Below the pieces are notes generated by a model. The model saw only the letters and a program-made list of their open reading frames with translations, searched no databases and was not told the DNA's origin. Shown piece after piece: positions 10,762 through 23,532 of a DNA stretch of 64,000 nucleotides. The position numbers were made by a program, and so were the translations under genes. The stretch is from Polynucleobacter sp. AP-Kaivos-20-H2 (GTDB lineage: Bacteria; Pseudomonadota; Gammaproteobacteria; Burkholderiales; Burkholderiaceae): assembly GCF_018882215.1 (NCBI RefSeq), contig NZ_JACVOX010000002.1, positions 124,001-188,000 on the forward strand, in the 5' to 3' direction. The stretch's first letter is position 1. Every line of letters starts with the position of its first letter.

Positions 10762-11945
10762 AGAATTTCCTTCACCACTACTTGCGCCGCTTGACGAGCG
10801 CGAGCATCAACATCCAAAATTAACTCTAGCGAGTCAGCATTCACGGAAGAAATAGTGTTCAACACACTGTCCACTACACGGGGGATTTGCAAATACGGCA
10901 GGCCTTCATCTAAGAATGCTGCTACTGCAACTTCATTGGCAGCGTTCAGAACCGCTGGTGCAGTACCCCCAGCTTTAGCGGCAGCAAACGCCAATGAGAG
11001 ACAAGGAAAGCGCTCTAGCTCCGGATCGGCAAAACTTAAATTCGCCAACTGCGCCAAACTCAGTGGAGCCACACCCGCCTCAATACGCTCTGGCCAGGCC
11101 AGGCCATAAGCAATAGGAGTTCTCATGTCGGGCTGACCCAGTTGAGCAAGTACAGAACCATCACGATAACGAACCATCGAATGCACAACGCTTTGTGGAT
11201 GAATTAATACTTTAATTTTTTCCAAAGGCAAACCAAATAACCAAAACGCCTCGATCACTTCGAGACCCTTGTTCATCATCGTCGCAGAATCAACTGAAAT
11301 TTTTCTACCCATCACCCAGTTCGGATGTGCGCAAGCTTGCTCAGGAGTAATGCTGGCCAATTGATCAAGAGGCGTATTTCTGAATGGTCCACCGGAGGCA
11401 GTCAACCACAGTTCTTCAACCCCTAAGCTCGGATTAGGGGCTTTAGAAAATTGATCAGGCAGACATTGAAAGATGGCATTGTGCTCACTATCGATTGGCA
11501 GCAATTCTCCGCCCCCTGCCTTCATCGCCTGCATAAATAAATCGCCAGACATCACCAAAGCTTCTTTATTTGCGAGTAACACTCTTTTGCCAGCTTTTGC
11601 AGCAGCCAAGGCAGGCACCAATCCTGCGGCGCCTACAATCGCAGCCATAACGGTATCGCAATCCGATTCCGTAACAGCGCTAACTAAAGCTTGCGGTCCA
11701 TGCAAGACCTGAGTATTGATTTTTTTCTCGAGCAAAATCTTGCTTAAGCGAGCGGCGCCATCAGCATCTGCCACTACCGCAATGGTTGGCTTAAATTCAA
11801 CACACTGCTCAGCCAGCAGATCAACCTGTTTTGCTGCGGTAAGTGCGACCACCTTAAAGCGATCTGGGTGGGCACGAATCACATCGAGCGTGTTAACGCC
11901 AATGGACCCGGTTGAGCCTAGAATCGCGACCTGCTTGACCGACAT
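10749..11945 (-). CDS. dxr: 1-deoxy-D-xylulose 5-phosphate reductoisomerase
   Basis: A 398-residue NADPH-dependent enzyme making 2-C-methyl-D-erythritol 4-phosphate, the committed step of the MEP isoprenoid pathway. The N-terminus has the Rossmann motif LGSTGSIG (9-16). [19 protein letters not shown] (metal and substrate binding), [13 protein letters not shown] and [10 protein letters not shown] are all present in order. The ATG overlaps the cdsA stop by one base (TAATG). Its place beside uppS makes sense, since that enzyme uses the isoprenoid precursors. Confidence 0.96.
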   Translation of the reverse strand: MSVKQVAILGSTGSIGVNTLDVIRAHPDRFKVVALTAAKQVDLLAEQCVEFKPTIAVVADADGAARLSKILLEKKINTQVLHGPQALVSAVTESDCDTVMAAIVGAAGLVPALAAAKAGKRVLLANKEALVMSGDLFMQAMKAGGGELLPIDSEHNAIFQCLPDQFSKAPNPSLGVEELWLTASGGPFRNTPLDQLASITPEQACAHPNWVMGRKISVDSATMMNKGLEVIEAFWLFGLPLEKIKVLIHPQSVVHSMVRYRDGSVLAQLGQPDMRTPIAYGLAWPERIEAGVAPLSLAQLANLSFADPELERFPCLSLAFAAAKAGGTAPAVLNAANEVAVAAFLDEGLPYLQIPRVVDSVLNTISSVNADSLELILDVDARARQAAQVVVKEILCRH

Positions 11946-12772
11946 TACACAAATCCCGCTAAGAGCGCTGCGATTGGCATTGCCGGAATCAAAGCATCCA
12001 CTCGATCCAATACGCCGCCATGGCCTGGCAATAGACGGCTTGAATCTTTGACGCCAGCTAAACGCTTTAACTGAGACTCAAATAAGTCTCCAAAAATACT
12101 AAAGGCTGTTAATACTGTCACCATCATGAACATGGGAACCCAACCAAAGCGAATGGCCCATGCGCCAAACAATGTCGATTCAAAAGGCAAGAAGTAAACG
12201 CATAAGAATGCATAAACATAACAAAGTATTAAACCGCCGATAGCACCTTCAATCGATTTACCTGGGCTAATTTGCACGGCAAGCTTGTGTTTACCAAACG
12301 CCTTACCAACAAAGTAAGCGCCAATATCGGCAATCCACACTAGAGCCATACTACTAAGCAAAAAGATCAGGCCTAACTCGCGCAAAAACACCAATGCAAA
12401 CCAAGTGGCCGGCAACAAAATCAATCCAAGCACCACATAAAAAGGTCGCAGTTTTTCAAGCGAAAGATTCATACCTTTGGCCAATATAAACGGCGCAACG
12501 AAGAACCAGAAAATAACGGCTAGAAGTAATAAGGCAAATTGCCATGAGGCGTTTTGCATGCACAGCAAAAACAAAATAATGGCCAAGCAAAATAATGCGT
12601 ATAGCCAGGCAGCACGTCCTGCCTCAGGCGCCAATAAGCGGCTCCATTCCCAAGCAGCGACCAATAAAGCTACCAAAAAGAATGCGCCAACATACATTGC
12701 TGGGAGCAAAAACAGAATAGGTAGCAATACCGCCAATAGAACAAGGGCGGTAATGACTCGGGTTTTTAACAT
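11945..12772 (-). CDS. cdsA: Phosphatidate cytidylyltransferase
   Basis: A 275-residue integral membrane enzyme that makes CDP-diacylglycerol from phosphatidate and CTP, feeding all phospholipid synthesis. Hydrophobic segments fill most of the first 210 residues. The family signature occurs near the C-terminus: [18 protein letters not shown] followed by HGGVLDR. An [12 protein letters not shown] segment precedes it. The ATG at 12772 has no clear Shine-Dalgarno sequence. It lies 28 bp downstream of uppS and overlaps dxr by one base. Confidence 0.95.
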   Translation of the reverse strand: MLKTRVITALVLLAVLLPILFLLPAMYVGAFFLVALLVAAWEWSRLLAPEAGRAAWLYALFCLAIILFLLCMQNASWQFALLLLAVIFWFFVAPFILAKGMNLSLEKLRPFYVVLGLILLPATWFALVFLRELGLIFLLSSMALVWIADIGAYFVGKAFGKHKLAVQISPGKSIEGAIGGLILCYVYAFLCVYFLPFESTLFGAWAIRFGWVPMFMMVTVLTAFSIFGDLFESQLKRLAGVKDSSRLLPGHGGVLDRVDALIPAMPIAALLAGFV

Positions 12773-12800
12773 AGGGAATTTAGCTTAGTAATTGGCAGCG

Positions 12801-13574
12801 TCAAACTGCATCACTCATTGCATGGGATGCAAGCTGAGCACTGGTACGACCAAAACGGCGCTCGCGCTGGCTAAACCAGTCAAACGCCTTGTGCAATTCT
12901 TTATCATCAAAGTCAGGCCACAAAACATCTGTGAAGTACAACTCGGTGTAGGCCAGTTGCCATAACAAGAAATTACTGACGCGCTGCTCGCCACCAGTAC
13001 GAATAAATAAATCCGGCTCTGGTGCGTAAGCCATTGAAAGATGAGGCTGAAGCAATTCTTCGGTAACCTGTTCTGGTTTCAAATTGGGATTAGCAGAAAG
13101 ACATTGGCGCATTGCCTGCAAGATATCCCAGCGACCTCCATAGTTAGCAGCGATCGTAAAAGTTAATCCTTTGCACCCAGCAGTCTTTTGTTCAGAGAAT
13201 TGCACCATCTCTTGGATAGTAGAATCAAATCGACTCAAGTCGCCAATTAATCGCAAAGCGATATCGTTTTCTGCCAGACGAGATACTTCACCCTTGAGTG
13301 ACTTCAGAAATAACTTCATCAAGAAGCCTACTTCTTCTGGTGGGCGACGCCAGTTCTCTGAGCTAAAGGCAAATACAGTGAGATATTCAACACCAAGCCT
13401 ACGGCATTCCTCAACGATTTTTCGCACAGCGCTCAAGCCTTCTGAGTGCCCAGCAACACGAGGCATCATGCGCTTGCTGGCCCAACGCCCATTGCCATCC
13501 ATGATGATCGCCACATGGCGAGGTATAGCACTTACCTCGGGGATGGCTAGGGTTGAACTAGAGTGTTGAGTCAT
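12801..13574 (-). CDS. uppS: Isoprenyl (undecaprenyl diphosphate) synthase
   Basis: A 257-residue cis-prenyltransferase that adds isopentenyl units to farnesyl diphosphate to give the C55 lipid carrier for cell wall and LPS synthesis. The family motif [13 protein letters not shown] (20-32) carries catalytic Asp26. FSSENW, and [15 protein letters not shown] followed by an ELYF segment, complete the substrate-binding set. I chose the ATG at 13574; a TTG six codons earlier (13592) is possible, but neither has a strong ribosome site. It follows frr by about 25 bp. Confidence 0.94.
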   Translation of the reverse strand: MTQHSSSTLAIPEVSAIPRHVAIIMDGNGRWASKRMMPRVAGHSEGLSAVRKIVEECRRLGVEYLTVFAFSSENWRRPPEEVGFLMKLFLKSLKGEVSRLAENDIALRLIGDLSRFDSTIQEMVQFSEQKTAGCKGLTFTIAANYGGRWDILQAMRQCLSANPNLKPEQVTEELLQPHLSMAYAPEPDLFIRTGGEQRVSNFLLWQLAYTELYFTDVLWPDFDDKELHKAFDWFSQRERRFGRTSAQLASHAMSDAV

Positions 13575-13599
13575 GAGAGGCAAAGAATTCAAGGCGGTT

Positions 13600-14160
13600 T
13601 TAAACCGTCATGATCTCTTTTTCTTTTTCAGAAACGATCTTATCGACGTCAATCACTGCTTTATCCGTCATCTTCTGAATGTCATCAGTAGCACGGCGCT
13701 CTTCATCCTCGGAAATTTCTTTATCTTTAGTAAGGCGCTTTAAATGCTCATTTGCATCACGACGCAAATTACGAACAGCAATCTTAGTTTCTTCACCCTC
13801 GTTCCTCACAACCTTAGTGAGGTCGCGGCGGCGCTCTTCAGTCAAGGCAGGCATTGGCACGCGGATTACGGTGCCCTGAGATGCTGGGTTTAAGCCTAAA
13901 TCAGAATCACGAATTGCTTTTTCGATCACCGCAACCATCGTTTTTTCAAATGGTTGAACGTTTATAGTGCGCGCATCTGCTAAGCCTAGGCTAGCAACCT
14001 GACTTAATGGCGTTGGGTTACCGTAATAATCCACCTGAATGTGTTCCAGAATTCCTGGGTTAGCACGGCCAGAGCGAATCTTGGCTAAATTGGTCTTCAA
14101 AGCCTCTAGAGACTTTTGCATCTTTTGATCGGTATTGGTTTTAATTTCTGCTGCAGACAT
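13600..14160 (-). CDS. frr: Ribosome recycling factor
   Basis: A 186-residue protein (family length about 185) that with EF-G splits post-termination ribosomes. The SGRANPGIL segment near residue 31, the PLSQVASLG region and [13 protein letters not shown] in the C-terminal helix are conserved family features. The ATG at 14160 is preceded by a strong AGGGGG site. It sits 24 bp after pyrH, the usual order. Confidence 0.96.
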   Translation of the reverse strand: MSAAEIKTNTDQKMQKSLEALKTNLAKIRSGRANPGILEHIQVDYYGNPTPLSQVASLGLADARTINVQPFEKTMVAVIEKAIRDSDLGLNPASQGTVIRVPMPALTEERRRDLTKVVRNEGEETKIAVRNLRRDANEHLKRLTKDKEISEDEERRATDDIQKMTDKAVIDVDKIVSEKEKEIMTV

Positions 14161-14184
14161 CAGGCCCCCTATTAAAAATGCACC

Positions 14185-14895
14185 TTAAACGTGTACTAAA
14201 GTACCTTCAGGTTCACCTTGCACTACACGCATTAATGCGCCTGGCTTGAGAATTGAAAATACTTTGATTGGTAATTTGCGATCACGGCATAATGCAAATG
14301 CAGTTGCATCCATGACTTGTAGATTCTTGATTAACGCTTCGTCAAACGTAATGGTTTTATACAAAGTAGCGGTTGGATCTTTTACTGGGTCAGCACTGTA
14401 AATACCATCTACCTTGGTTGCTTTGAGCATGATCTCAACACCCATCTCAGCCCCACGCAGAGCGGCAGCAGTATCAGTAGTGAAGAATGGATTGCCCGTA
14501 CCCGCTGCGAAAATAACGACTTTACCCTCAGCCATCGCGCGAATTGCACGTGGACGAATATAGGGCTCAACCACTTGATCCATACGAAGAGCGGATTGCA
14601 CGCGCGCTTCAACACCTTTTTGACGCAGCGCATCTTGCAATGCTAAGGAATTCATCATGGTTGCCAACATGCCCATGTAATCGGCAGTTGCGCGATCCAT
14701 ACCGGCTGCACCACCCGCAACCCCACGGAAAATGTTTCCGCCGCCAATCACAATCGCTAGCTCTACTCCGATATTCACAATATCGGCGATTTCTTTAACC
14801 ATAGAATCGATAGTGACTGGATTGATGCCAAAAGCATCATCACCCATAAGGGCTTCACCAGATAGTTTTAGGAGGACTCGTTTGTAGGCTGGCAT
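14185..14895 (-). CDS. pyrH: Uridylate kinase (UMP kinase)
   Basis: A 236-residue amino-acid-kinase-fold enzyme that phosphorylates UMP to UDP. Motifs are [11 protein letters not shown] near the N-terminus, [26 protein letters not shown] for UMP binding and [13 protein letters not shown]. It is the first gene of the second unit of this block, downstream of the rpsB-tsf terminator. A perfect TATAAT box lies on this strand at 14977-14982, giving an expected leader of about 75 nt. A GGAAAA site precedes the ATG. Confidence 0.96.
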   Translation of the reverse strand: MPAYKRVLLKLSGEALMGDDAFGINPVTIDSMVKEIADIVNIGVELAIVIGGGNIFRGVAGGAAGMDRATADYMGMLATMMNSLALQDALRQKGVEARVQSALRMDQVVEPYIRPRAIRAMAEGKVVIFAAGTGNPFFTTDTAAALRGAEMGVEIMLKATKVDGIYSADPVKDPTATLYKTITFDEALIKNLQVMDATAFALCRDRKLPIKVFSILKPGALMRVVQGEPEGTLVHV

Positions 14896-14976
14896 GTTTT
14901 TTATTTTCCGTAATTTGCCAAGTAATTAACTTACTTAGCTTATTGATCTTTAAGCACTTTTTAATATCTCCGCCAA

Positions 14977-14982
14977 ATTATA
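14977..14982 (-). promoter_or_regulatory. -10 box of the pyrH promoter (candidate)
   Basis: A perfect TATAAT on the minus strand, between the tsf terminator and pyrH, 82 bp before the pyrH ATG. The -35 region is weak: TTGATC occurs, but only 14 bp upstream of the box. Position and consensus make it the best candidate for the promoter that restarts transcription after the terminator. Confidence 0.45.
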
Positions 14983-15004
14983 AAGGGCTTAGGAGGGATC
15001 AAAG

Positions 15005-15040
15005 AAAAGGGCACAGAAACTAAGGTTTCTATGCCCTTTT
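15005..15040 (-). terminator. Terminator of rpsB-tsf
   Basis: A 16-bp stem with one G-U-type mismatch and a 4-nt loop (arms 15005-15020 and 15025-15040). On the minus strand it is followed by a T-rich tract, TTTTCTTT. It starts about 40 bp after the tsf stop and separates rpsB-tsf from pyrH onwards. Confidence 0.8.
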
Positions 15041-15080
15041 GGGTATTACCAAGCAGTGGGGCAAGCCCCAAACTAGCCTA

Positions 15081-15965
15081 TTAAGCTGTTGCTTTAGAAG
15101 CGGCAGCCACTTGTGCAGCTACTTCAGCCGCAAAATCATCTTGACGCTTTTCAATGCCCTCGCCTACAACAAACATGGTGAAACCCTTGATTGTTGTATT
15201 TGCAGCCTTGAGCATTTGCTCTACAGATTGCTTGTCGTTTTTAACGAAAGTCTGATTCAACAAAGAAACCTCTTTGAGGTACTTCTGAATAGAACCTTCA
15301 ACCATCTTTTCAACGATTTCTGGTGGTTTGCCAGATTCAGCAGCTTTTTGAACGGCAACGCTACGCTCAACAGCAATTGCCTCAGCAGGAACGTCAGCCA
15401 TAGACAAGGCTACTGGCTTCATGGCAGCAATATGCATTGCTACATCTTTAGCAGCAGTCTCGTCACCTTCGAACTCAACCATTACACCAATACGAGTGCC
15501 ATGGAGGTAAGAAACCAACTTGTTGCTACCGGCAAAACGCTTGAAGCGACGTGGCATGATGTTCTCGCCGATCTTACCGATCAATGCGCTACGAACTTCA
15601 TCAACAGTTTGACCATTCAATGGCAATGCTAACAATGCAGCAACGTCAGCTGGGTTCTTTTCAGCAACCAACTTCACGCAGTCATTTACAAATGCCAAGA
15701 AATCATCATTCTTAGAAACGAAATCGGTTTCGCAGTTCACTTCTAACAAAGCACCAGTAGTGCCATTGATAGAAGTAGCAACGATACCTTCAGCCGTTAC
15801 ACGAGAAGCTGCTTTACCAGCCTTGCTACCCAGCTTAACGCGCAGAATTTCTTCTGCACGAGCCATATCACCATCAGCCTCAGTCAAAGCTTTTTTGCAC
15901 TCCATCATCGGAGCATCAGTTTTGGCGCGTAACTCGCCAACCATTGCAGCGGTAATAGCGGCCAT
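15081..15965 (-). CDS. tsf: Elongation factor Ts
   Basis: A 294-residue nucleotide exchange factor for EF-Tu. The N-terminal UBA-like domain with [17 protein letters not shown] is followed by the core domain with [11 protein letters not shown] around residue 78. The later [16 protein letters not shown] segment is also typical. Its ATG overlaps the rpsB stop by one base (TAATG), tighter than in many relatives, so translation of the two is probably coupled. It ends at a hairpin terminator. Confidence 0.97.
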   Translation of the reverse strand: MAAITAAMVGELRAKTDAPMMECKKALTEADGDMARAEEILRVKLGSKAGKAASRVTAEGIVATSINGTTGALLEVNCETDFVSKNDDFLAFVNDCVKLVAEKNPADVAALLALPLNGQTVDEVRSALIGKIGENIMPRRFKRFAGSNKLVSYLHGTRIGVMVEFEGDETAAKDVAMHIAAMKPVALSMADVPAEAIAVERSVAVQKAAESGKPPEIVEKMVEGSIQKYLKEVSLLNQTFVKNDKQSVEQMLKAANTTIKGFTMFVVGEGIEKRQDDFAAEVAAQVAAASKATA

Positions 15966-16714
15966 TATTCAGCCTTCCCTTCTTCAACAAACTCTTCTTC
16001 ACCTTCTTTAACTGCTGTCAAAATTTCTTGAACAGAGTTAGCTTTGCCTTCGAGGATTGCGTCAGCAATGCCACGTGCATAAAGGAGAACCGCTTTGCTG
16101 GAGTCATCGTTACCAGGGATGATGTAATCAACACCTTCTGGTGAGTGGTTAGTATCCACAACAGCGATTACTGGAATACCAAGCTTGTTTGCTTCAGTAA
16201 TAGCAATCTTGTGATAGCCAACGTCCACTACAAAAATTGCATCAGGAACACCGTTCAAATCTTGGATACCGCCAAGTGCTTTTTGCAATTTGTCGAGATC
16301 ACGGTCGTTAGTCAAAGCTTCTTTCTTAGAAAGCTTTTCCCAGTCGCCAGCTTCTTTAGCAACTGCCATATCTTTCAAACGCTTGAGGGAACCTTTAACA
16401 GTTTTGAAGTTGGTGAGTGTGCCACCCAACCAACGGCTGTCGATATAAGGCATACCAGCACGAGCAGCTTCTTCAGCAATGATCTCGCGTGATTGACGCT
16501 TAGTACCAACAAATAAAATCGTGCCACGATTAGCAGCAACTTGTTTTGCAAATTTCAGGGCGTCCTGAAACATTGGCAATGTTTTTTCCAAGTTGATGAT
16601 GTGGATTTTGTTGCGATGACCGAAAATGTAAGGGGCCATTCTTGGGGACCAGAAGCGAGTTTGGTGACCAAAATGGCAACCGGCTTCCAGCATTTGACGC
16701 ATAGTTACTGACAT
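15965..16714 (-). CDS. rpsB: 30S ribosomal protein S2
   Basis: A 249-residue small-subunit protein. The start [20 protein letters not shown] and the [11 protein letters not shown] segment are diagnostic, and FVGTKRQ and [12 protein letters not shown] follow in order. The C-terminus is acidic (EGEEEFVEE). A strong TAGGAGAAG site precedes the ATG. The mRNA leader carries a hairpin (16741-16786) that could be the S2 autoregulatory site, and a perfect -10 box lies about 110 bp upstream. Confidence 0.97.
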   Translation of the reverse strand: MSVTMRQMLEAGCHFGHQTRFWSPRMAPYIFGHRNKIHIINLEKTLPMFQDALKFAKQVAANRGTILFVGTKRQSREIIAEEAARAGMPYIDSRWLGGTLTNFKTVKGSLKRLKDMAVAKEAGDWEKLSKKEALTNDRDLDKLQKALGGIQDLNGVPDAIFVVDVGYHKIAITEANKLGIPVIAVVDTNHSPEGVDYIIPGNDDSSKAVLLYARGIADAILEGKANSVQEILTAVKEGEEEFVEEGKAE

Positions 16715-16740
16715 AACTTCTCCTAAGGGTTGTTTCTAAA

Positions 16741-16786
16741 GTTGAGTCCTAGCTGCGCTAAAAAACGCCACCCTGGAAGGCTCAAC
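16741..16786 (-). promoter_or_regulatory. Structured leader of rpsB (possible S2 autoregulatory hairpin)
   Basis: GTTGAG (16741-16746) and CTCAAC (16781-16786) pair to close a hairpin of about 46 nt with internal GC-rich pairing. It lies inside the expected rpsB leader, about 30 nt before the start codon. S2 is known to repress its own operon through a leader structure in enterobacteria. Whether this element is homologous is inference. Confidence 0.4.
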
Positions 16787-16822
16787 TCGCGATTTCAAGT
16801 CCAAAATAGACCTGAGAAAGAA

Positions 16823-16828
16823 ATTATA
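16823..16828 (-). promoter_or_regulatory. -10 box of the rpsB-tsf promoter
   Basis: A perfect TATAAT on the minus strand, 109 bp upstream of the rpsB ATG. No clear -35 TTGACA is seen at 17 bp. The predicted start leaves a leader of about 100 nt that includes the 16741-16786 hairpin. Confidence 0.5.
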
Positions 16829-16921
16829 GCTTAAATATCAATGCTCTAGCCACCCTAACCCCCAAGCAATAAAAGGTACCTACCCTCAAAATGACCCCCA
16901 GAAGCCCCAAAAACGGGATAC

Positions 16922-16940
16922 TTGCCTAAATTTTAGGCAA
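16922..16940. repeat. Perfect palindrome upstream of map (candidate operator)
   Basis: TTGCCTAAATTTTAGGCAA: two 9-bp arms around a single central base. It is centred about 40 bp upstream of the -10 box for map (16971-16976), a position typical of a regulator-binding site. No T-run follows, so it is unlikely to be a terminator. Confidence 0.5.
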
Positions 16941-16970
16941 TAATGGCAAGCTAAAACTCTCCAAGTCGTT

Positions 16971-16976
16971 GATAAT
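16971..16976 (+). promoter_or_regulatory. -10 box for map, predicting a leaderless mRNA
   Basis: GATAAT ends seven bases before the map ATG at 16983. This puts the expected transcription start on or next to the A of the ATG. There is no room for a ribosome binding site between the two. Confidence 0.45.
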
Positions 16977-16982
16977 CAAGGC

Positions 16983-17819
16983 ATGAATAGTGTATTTACC
17001 GCAGAAAAAGACATCCTTGGGATGCGCGAAGCTGGCCGCCTGGCTAGTGAAGTTTTGGATCATGTGGCTCCTCACGTCAAGGCCGGGGTTACCACCGGAG
17101 AGCTAGACCGGATTTGCCATGAATACATGCGCGATGTCCAAAAGACCATTCCTGCTCCATTAAATTACCAGCCGCCTGGATACCCGCCGTTTCCAGCATC
17201 CATCTGCACCTCTGTAAATGATGTGATCTGCCACGGTATCCCAGGAGACAAAGTTCTCAAGACTGGTGATGTTGTGAACTTAGATATCACCGTGATTACT
17301 CCTGATGGTTACTACGGCGACACTAGTCGCATGTTCATGGTTGGTGAAGCGTCGGTCATGGCTAAACGCCTGACACAAATTACTTTTGAATGCATGTGGT
17401 TGGGCATTGCTCAAGTGAAACCTGGTGCATCTCTTGGTGATATCGGTCACGTGATACAGACTCACGCAGAAAAAGCAGGTTACTCAGTCGTGCGCGAATA
17501 CTGCGGTCACGGTATTGGTAAAGTATTTCACCAAGACCCACAGATTCTTCACTACGGCAAACCGGGTACTGGTGAAAAACTAGAAGTCGGCATGACCTTT
17601 ACGATCGAGCCAATGATCAACGCGGGCAAACGAGACATTCGCACCATGCCTGACCAGTGGACCGTGAAGACAAAAGACCGTAGCCTGTCAGCCCAATGGG
17701 AACATACGCTGTTGGTTACTCCAACAGGCGTTGAGGTACTGACTTGGTCAGAAGGTAGCAACCCACCTCCTGATTGCGTTAAAGGCCTTTCATTTAGACC
17801 GACATTAGTAAGCGCTTAA
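16983..17819 (+). CDS. map: Methionine aminopeptidase, type I
   Basis: A 278-residue pita-bread metalloprotease that removes the initiator Met from nascent proteins. The metal ligands are all present: Asp101 in NLDITV, Asp113 in GDTS, His176 in CGHGIG, Glu209 in TIEPM and Glu240 in QWEHT. Substrate His84 is in VICHGIP. The gene lies next to rpsB and divergent from it, a widespread arrangement. glnD starts 4 bp after its stop. The -10 box so close to the ATG suggests little or no leader. Confidence 0.96.
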   Translation: MNSVFTAEKDILGMREAGRLASEVLDHVAPHVKAGVTTGELDRICHEYMRDVQKTIPAPLNYQPPGYPPFPASICTSVNDVICHGIPGDKVLKTGDVVNLDITVITPDGYYGDTSRMFMVGEASVMAKRLTQITFECMWLGIAQVKPGASLGDIGHVIQTHAEKAGYSVVREYCGHGIGKVFHQDPQILHYGKPGTGEKLEVGMTFTIEPMINAGKRDIRTMPDQWTVKTKDRSLSAQWEHTLLVTPTGVEVLTWSEGSNPPPDCVKGLSFRPTLVSA

Positions 17820-17823
17820 TAAA

Positions 17824-20421
17824 ATGGGTCAGTCGCAAGCAGTTCGCAATGTTATTGATGCGGCTAGCCTGCGTGCGGCTCGCGAAATAGCTTACGACGA
17901 GTTTAGAAAAACACAGTCTGTTGGTAAATTAACTAAGCAACTCTCTAAATTAAGCGATCAACTCCTCTCCCATCTCTGGAATAGCTGCGACTTAAATAAT
18001 GAAGCTACCTTAGTCGCAGTTGGCGGATTCGGTAGAGGTGCACTATTTCCTTACTCCGATATTGATATTCTGATTCTGCTGCCTGCTGATGAAGAACAGG
18101 CTAGAGCTCTTTCAAAGCAAGTTGAGCAATTTGTTGCAATCTGCTGGGATACTGGATTAGAGATTGGCTCCTCAGTCAGAAATGTTGCTGAATGCATCTC
18201 TGAGTCAGAGCAAGACATTACTGTGCGGACCTCCCTCTTAGAAGCGCGACTCATTTGCGGCAAGAAGCAACTCTTTAAAGACTTTGCCAAAGCTTTTGAA
18301 GTGGCGATGGATCCAAAAGCTTTTTTTCAGGCAAAGCAAGCCGAACAAATTCAGCGCCATTACAAATATCAGAACACTCCTTACTCTCTAGAGCCTAATT
18401 GCAAAGAGAGTCCTGGGGGCTTGCGTGACTTACAGGTGATTTCTTGGGTAAGTAAGGCTGCATTATTGGGTGATACCTTCAAGGACCTCAATGAAGCTGG
18501 TCTGGTGACGCAGCGCGAACTCACTGAACTCATACGCAATCAACGCTTCCTAGAAACGCTACGCGCTAACTTACATTTGTTAGCGGGACGTAGGCAAGAC
18601 GTTCTTGCATTTGATTTGCAAGCAGCATTAGCAGCATCAATGGGAATCAAACAAGAATCCTCCCGTCAAGCGAGTGAAGCCATTATGCGTCGCTATTACT
18701 GGGCAGCTAAAGCAGTTACCCAGCTTAATGACGTTCTCTTGCAAAATATTGAAGCCCTCCTCTTTCCGCAAGAGTCTAAGACGATCCTCTCTATTCCTGG
18801 CGAAGGAAACGAGTACTTTATTGAGCGCCAAGGGGTATTGGACATTACCGACCCCCAGCTCTTTCAAAAGCATCCTGAACAAATTCTAAGAACCTTTTTG
18901 GTATTTGCTCAAACCTCAAATGTAAAGAGCCTGTCTGCAACTATTTTTAGAGCTCTATATAACGCTCGCACCAAGATGGATAGCAAGTGGCGCGCTGACC
19001 CTGTTAATAGGGCGCTCTTTATTGAGATCTTGAAACAGCCTGAGGGAGTAAGCCGCGCGTTTCATCTAATGAACCGTAGCAGCGTTCTCGGCCGCTATCT
19101 CCCTGCCTTCCGCAAAATTGTTGGACAGATGCAGCATGATTTATTTCATGTGTATACCGTTGATCAACACATCTTGATGGTCTTGCGCAATGTGCGCCGC
19201 TTCATGGTCGTTGAACATACGCATGAGTTCCCATACTGCAGCAGCCTCATCGCTCACTTTGAAAAACCTTGGTTACTTGTCATTGCCGCGCTCTTCCACG
19301 ATATTGCCAAAGGACGTGGTGGTGATCACTCGCAATTAGGCAGAGCTGATATGCGCAAGTTCGCCAAGGATCATGGGTTAGATAAAAAAGATACTGAGCT
19401 ATTAGTTTGGTTAGTCGCCGAGCACCTCAATATGAGTCAGACAGCACAGAAACAAGATATCACTGACCCTGATGTGGTGAAGGCATTTGCCAAAAAAGTA
19501 GGTGATGAGCGTCACCTTACTGCACTCTACCTTTTAACTGTGGCTGACGTACGCGGCACTAGCCCTAAAGTTTGGAATGCCTGGAAAGGCAAACTCTTAG
19601 AAGATCTGTATCGCGCAACACTCAGAGTATTGGGCGGGGCGAAACCCGATGCCTCATCAGAATTAGCGCAACACCAAGAAGAGTCTAAAGCTAAGTTACG
19701 TCTGTACGGTATCAATGATGAATCTTATGAAGATTTATGGAAGCAGCTAGATGTCGCCTTCTTCTTAAGACAAGACTCTTCAGACATTGCCTGGCTCACA
19801 CGTCACCTATACAACAAGGTCAATAGCGATCAACCTATTGTGAGGGCAAGACTGTCCCCTATTGGCGAGGGCTTGCAAGTTGCCGTCTATGTTAAAGATC
19901 AAGAAGATTTATTTGCTCGTATCTGCGCCTACTTTGAAAGACATAGCTTCTCCATTTGGGATGCCCGTATTCACACGACGCGTCATGGCTATGCTCTAGA
20001 TACCTTCCAAATCTCCGGCAGTAACTTAGTGGATGAAGGTGGTAGCTATCGCGACATTATTCAGCTGGTAGAGTTCGAGTTAACTGAGGCTTTAACCAAT
20101 GCGGAGCCGCTACCTAGCCCAAGCATGGGTCGCCTCTCTAGACAATCACGTACATTCCCAATTCAGCCACGCGTTCACATGGTTCCAGATGATCGGGGCA
20201 GATATTACACACTTGCTCTCTCAGCAAGTGACCGCACTGGTTTGCTTTACACAATCTCCAGAGTGTTAGCGAAACATCAGGTCTCTATCCATACCGCCAG
20301 AATTAATACGCTGGGAGAAAGAGTGGAAGACATTCTATTGCTGGATGCAGCAAACCTGGGCAAGAATCCAAAGCTGCAAATCCAGCTAGAAACTGAATTG
20401 CTAGAGGCGCTGGGAGCTTAA
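17824..20421 (+). CDS. glnD: Bifunctional PII uridylyltransferase/uridylyl-removing enzyme
   Basis: An 865-residue nitrogen sensor that uridylylates PII proteins when glutamine is low and removes UMP when it is high. The nucleotidyltransferase motif [17 protein letters not shown] (67-83) carries Asp79 and Asp81. The HD hydrolase domain, with [15 protein letters not shown] and the metal-binding [12 protein letters not shown], covers about 430-560. Two ACT domains follow (about 690-770 and 795-865). It is co-transcribed with map and converges on ligA with a 15-bp gap and no obvious terminator. Confidence 0.96.
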   Translation: MGQSQAVRNVIDAASLRAAREIAYDEFRKTQSVGKLTKQLSKLSDQLLSHLWNSCDLNNEATLVAVGGFGRGALFPYSDIDILILLPADEEQARALSKQVEQFVAICWDTGLEIGSSVRNVAECISESEQDITVRTSLLEARLICGKKQLFKDFAKAFEVAMDPKAFFQAKQAEQIQRHYKYQNTPYSLEPNCKESPGGLRDLQVISWVSKAALLGDTFKDLNEAGLVTQRELTELIRNQRFLETLRANLHLLAGRRQDVLAFDLQAALAASMGIKQESSRQASEAIMRRYYWAAKAVTQLNDVLLQNIEALLFPQESKTILSIPGEGNEYFIERQGVLDITDPQLFQKHPEQILRTFLVFAQTSNVKSLSATIFRALYNARTKMDSKWRADPVNRALFIEILKQPEGVSRAFHLMNRSSVLGRYLPAFRKIVGQMQHDLFHVYTVDQHILMVLRNVRRFMVVEHTHEFPYCSSLIAHFEKPWLLVIAALFHDIAKGRGGDHSQLGRADMRKFAKDHGLDKKDTELLVWLVAEHLNMSQTAQKQDITDPDVVKAFAKKVGDERHLTALYLLTVADVRGTSPKVWNAWKGKLLEDLYRATLRVLGGAKPDASSELAQHQEESKAKLRLYGINDESYEDLWKQLDVAFFLRQDSSDIAWLTRHLYNKVNSDQPIVRARLSPIGEGLQVAVYVKDQEDLFARICAYFERHSFSIWDARIHTTRHGYALDTFQISGSNLVDEGGSYRDIIQLVEFELTEALTNAEPLPSPSMGRLSRQSRTFPIQPRVHMVPDDRGRYYTLALSASDRTGLLYTISRVLAKHQVSIHTARINTLGERVEDILLLDAANLGKNPKLQIQLETELLEALGA

Positions 20422-20436
20422 GTCCTTGACCTAGAC

Positions 20437-22461
<2,025 letters not shown>

Positions 22462-23532
22462 CTAGCTAAATAATCTGCTAGCTGTAGAAGATCCAGCGGG
22501 GACGCCAGATTTCTCAAGATTGGCATAGAGAACATCAAGGTGCTGACGAATACTAATGACAGCGGCCTCACTCAAGTTGATGCCATTGTCATCTACTAAG
22601 CGCCCGTGAGCTGCTTGTGCAATCTCCACACCTTCAGAGAGCATTCTTTCAAATGCCCGCTCTTCTTGGGGGACCAGAGGGACTTCAAGCAATAAGGTCA
22701 CTTGGGTTACAGACTTGTTTGGATCCAAATCGGCGCTACTAAACAGCACTACGCCTTTGCTGAGATATTCATATTGGCGGCCATTACGAGATAGCTTAAA
22801 GCCACGTTGACGCATGAGCGCATCAAAGTTACCCCATGGACATGGCTCATCAAAAAGCACATTGATACTCAATTGAATGTCGCTTTCGGCAGCCATGACA
22901 TCTAATTCAGTCGCGCTTTCCAACATCGTGCTCACACTCGGCATATCGATTTGGGAGCCCAAAGTCTCAGCAAGCGCTTGGGCACGAGAACAAAAGTCGG
23001 ATAACTCTAGGACGCCAATAGCGCCTTTGCGGCTTGCCAGCTGAATAGCTAGCTGTAAATCAGAATACGTAGAGTCAGGATGGAGTTCTTCCCAGTCCTC
23101 AGCAACATCTAGATTGGCATTTAAGCCTTCACACATCCAGCGTGCAGTTGATTGCGCCTGAAGATCCGTCCAGGCATTTATTTCTGCCAGAATTTCTGAG
23201 CCACTAATAGCCTCATCAAAGCGTAGTGTGATGACACAATCAATCCGTGGATCTATCGCAAACTTTTCTGGGGCTGAAATGGTTGTGATCACTTCGCCGA
23301 AGCTGGGCTCAGTGCGCCCTGCATCGCCATCAGCAAAGCCCTGAGCAAAGCTAGGCTCTTTTCCAAAGCGATCATCTAAAGAATACTCACTAAGCTCTTT
23401 TGCCTTGCGACGAGCACGGGCATACTTAATATTCAGAACCGCCACTACTATCAGAATTAATAGACCAATAACAGCCAGAGCAAATTGCAAATCAGACAGG
23501 CCCAACATCGTCATGATTTGTTCTACGTACAC
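22462..23532 (-). CDS. zipA: Cell division protein ZipA-like (C-terminal FtsZ-binding domain)
   Basis: A 356-residue membrane-anchored protein. One N-terminal transmembrane helix (about 17-35) is followed by basic residues RARRK, an acidic linker, and a C-terminal region from about residue 200 that fits the ZipA FtsZ-binding fold. ZipA tethers FtsZ to the inner membrane at the division site. The start is GTG at 23532, with GGAGG eight bases upstream and directly after the smc stop; an ATG at 23514 has a poor site. Sequence similarity of such proteins to E. coli ZipA is low, and the call rests largely on architecture and the smc-ligA neighbourhood. Confidence 0.75.
   Translation of the reverse strand: MYVEQIMTMLGLSDLQFALAVIGLLILIVVAVLNIKYARARRKAKELSEYSLDDRFGKEPSFAQGFADGDAGRTEPSFGEVITTISAPEKFAIDPRIDCVITLRFDEAISGSEILAEINAWTDLQAQSTARWMCEGLNANLDVAEDWEELHPDSTYSDLQLAIQLASRKGAIGVLELSDFCSRAQALAETLGSQIDMPSVSTMLESATELDVMAAESDIQLSINVLFDEPCPWGNFDALMRQRGFKLSRNGRQYEYLSKGVVLFSSADLDPNKSVTQVTLLLEVPLVPQEERAFERMLSEGVEIAQAAHGRLVDDNGINLSEAAVISIRQHLDVLYANLEKSGVPAGSSTASRLFS

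Noticed and set aside
15039..15632. 197-codon plus-strand reading frame antisense to tsf
   Set aside because: It lies wholly over the tsf terminator and coding sequence, has no family resemblance, and tsf is unmistakable on the other strand.
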